From Acidiphilium sp. (lineage in GTDB: Bacteria > Pseudomonadota > Alphaproteobacteria > Acetobacterales > Acetobacteraceae): 45,792 nt of DNA. The stretch lies in assembly GCA_028688905.1 (NCBI GenBank), contig JAQTXH010000011.1, positions 1-45,792 on the forward strand, given 5' to 3'. The position numbers and the translations under genes were made by a program. The notes under the pieces are model-generated. The model did no database searches, was not told the origin of the DNA, and saw nothing but the letters and a program-made list of their open reading frames with translations. Shown here one piece after another: positions 45,632-45,792 of this stretch (position 1 is the first letter of the stretch; the number at the start of each line of letters is the position of its first letter).

Positions 45632-45667
45632 TTTTCTGGACAAGTGGATTTTTCTGGACAAGTGGAT
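45632..45667. repeat. Tandem repeat, 18-base unit in two exact copies
   Basis: TTTTCTGGACAAGTGGAT occurs at 45632-45649 and again at 45650-45667. The surrounding end of the window (45578-45792) shows no convincing gene. A frame opening with ATG at 45750 runs off the window end but is only 14 codons long and cannot be judged. Confidence 0.85.
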
Positions 45668-45792
45668 AAGCTCTCATGACCGTCATTCGGGGAGAGAACG
45701 CACGTTGGTTCTACATCAGATTTTCACCTGATGTCACCAAGATCCGATAATGAACCTGACGGGTGTGCCGCGAGCCGATCGACGACGATTGA

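Noticed and set aside
1-45792. CRISPR array, prophage or complete insertion sequence
   Set aside because: No regularly spaced repeats, phage structural genes or complete transposase genes were found; only fragments are present.

Overview
The window is GC-rich chromosomal DNA from an alphaproteobacterium. The family is most likely Acetobacteraceae (Acidiphilium/Acidocella-like). This is inferred from protein style, from the linkage of the ffh-rpsP-rimM-trmD-rplS block to leuC-leuD-leuB, and from the GC-rich palindromes between genes. It is not a database result. Most of the window is ordinary core genome. Short stretches near 1-1980, 16540-16780 and 34910-37215 are lower in GC or carry broken genes, and look like insertion or deletion scars.

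Layout: 1-1980 has the 3' end of an unknown gene, a lower-GC aldonolactone-oxidase-type flavoprotein on the minus strand, and a fragment without a start codon. 2077-5579 has purQ-purL (purine synthesis) followed by a BolA-family/CGFS-glutaredoxin pair (Fe-S handling). 5620-11929 has a glycosyltransferase, an aldo/keto reductase, a two-gene polysaccharide ABC exporter, a small lipoprotein, and a lipoprotein lytic transglycosylase with a C-terminal SPOR domain. 11995-16536 has folD and yggT facing tRNA-Ala(CGC) and rsmB, then a glutamate decarboxylase and an XRE regulator.

16787-23653 is a minus-strand block, read in transcription order as ffh, rpsP, rimM, trmD, rplS, leuC, leuD, leuB. A symmetric set of hairpins lies between rplS and leuC. 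23872-34911 has a large GAF/PAS/GGDEF/EAL c-di-GMP enzyme, pyruvate carboxylase, folE, apaG, a TPR lipoprotein and ispE. 34927-37060 is a scar region: an hsdR remnant fused to the first codons of an IS3-type transposase, an intact TacT/TacA-like GNAT toxin-antitoxin pair with a visible promoter/operator, and fragments including a VirB9 piece.

37216-38517 is a ClC chloride/proton antiporter. 38703-45520 is a minus-strand respiratory cluster: a GbsR/MarR-type regulator, then cydA, cydB, cydD and cydC for a cytochrome bd oxidase and its assembly exporter.

Themes: glutamate decarboxylase and the ClC antiporter would both fit growth at low pH. I found no CRISPR array, no complete insertion sequence, no prophage and no clearly undescribed multigene system. 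The items most worth a second look are the symmetric hairpin element at 20044-20222, the palindromes that supply or abut stop codons, the hsdR/IS3 scar, the flavoprotein lacking the usual FAD-linking histidine, and the cyd-linked regulator with a palindrome at its own promoter.
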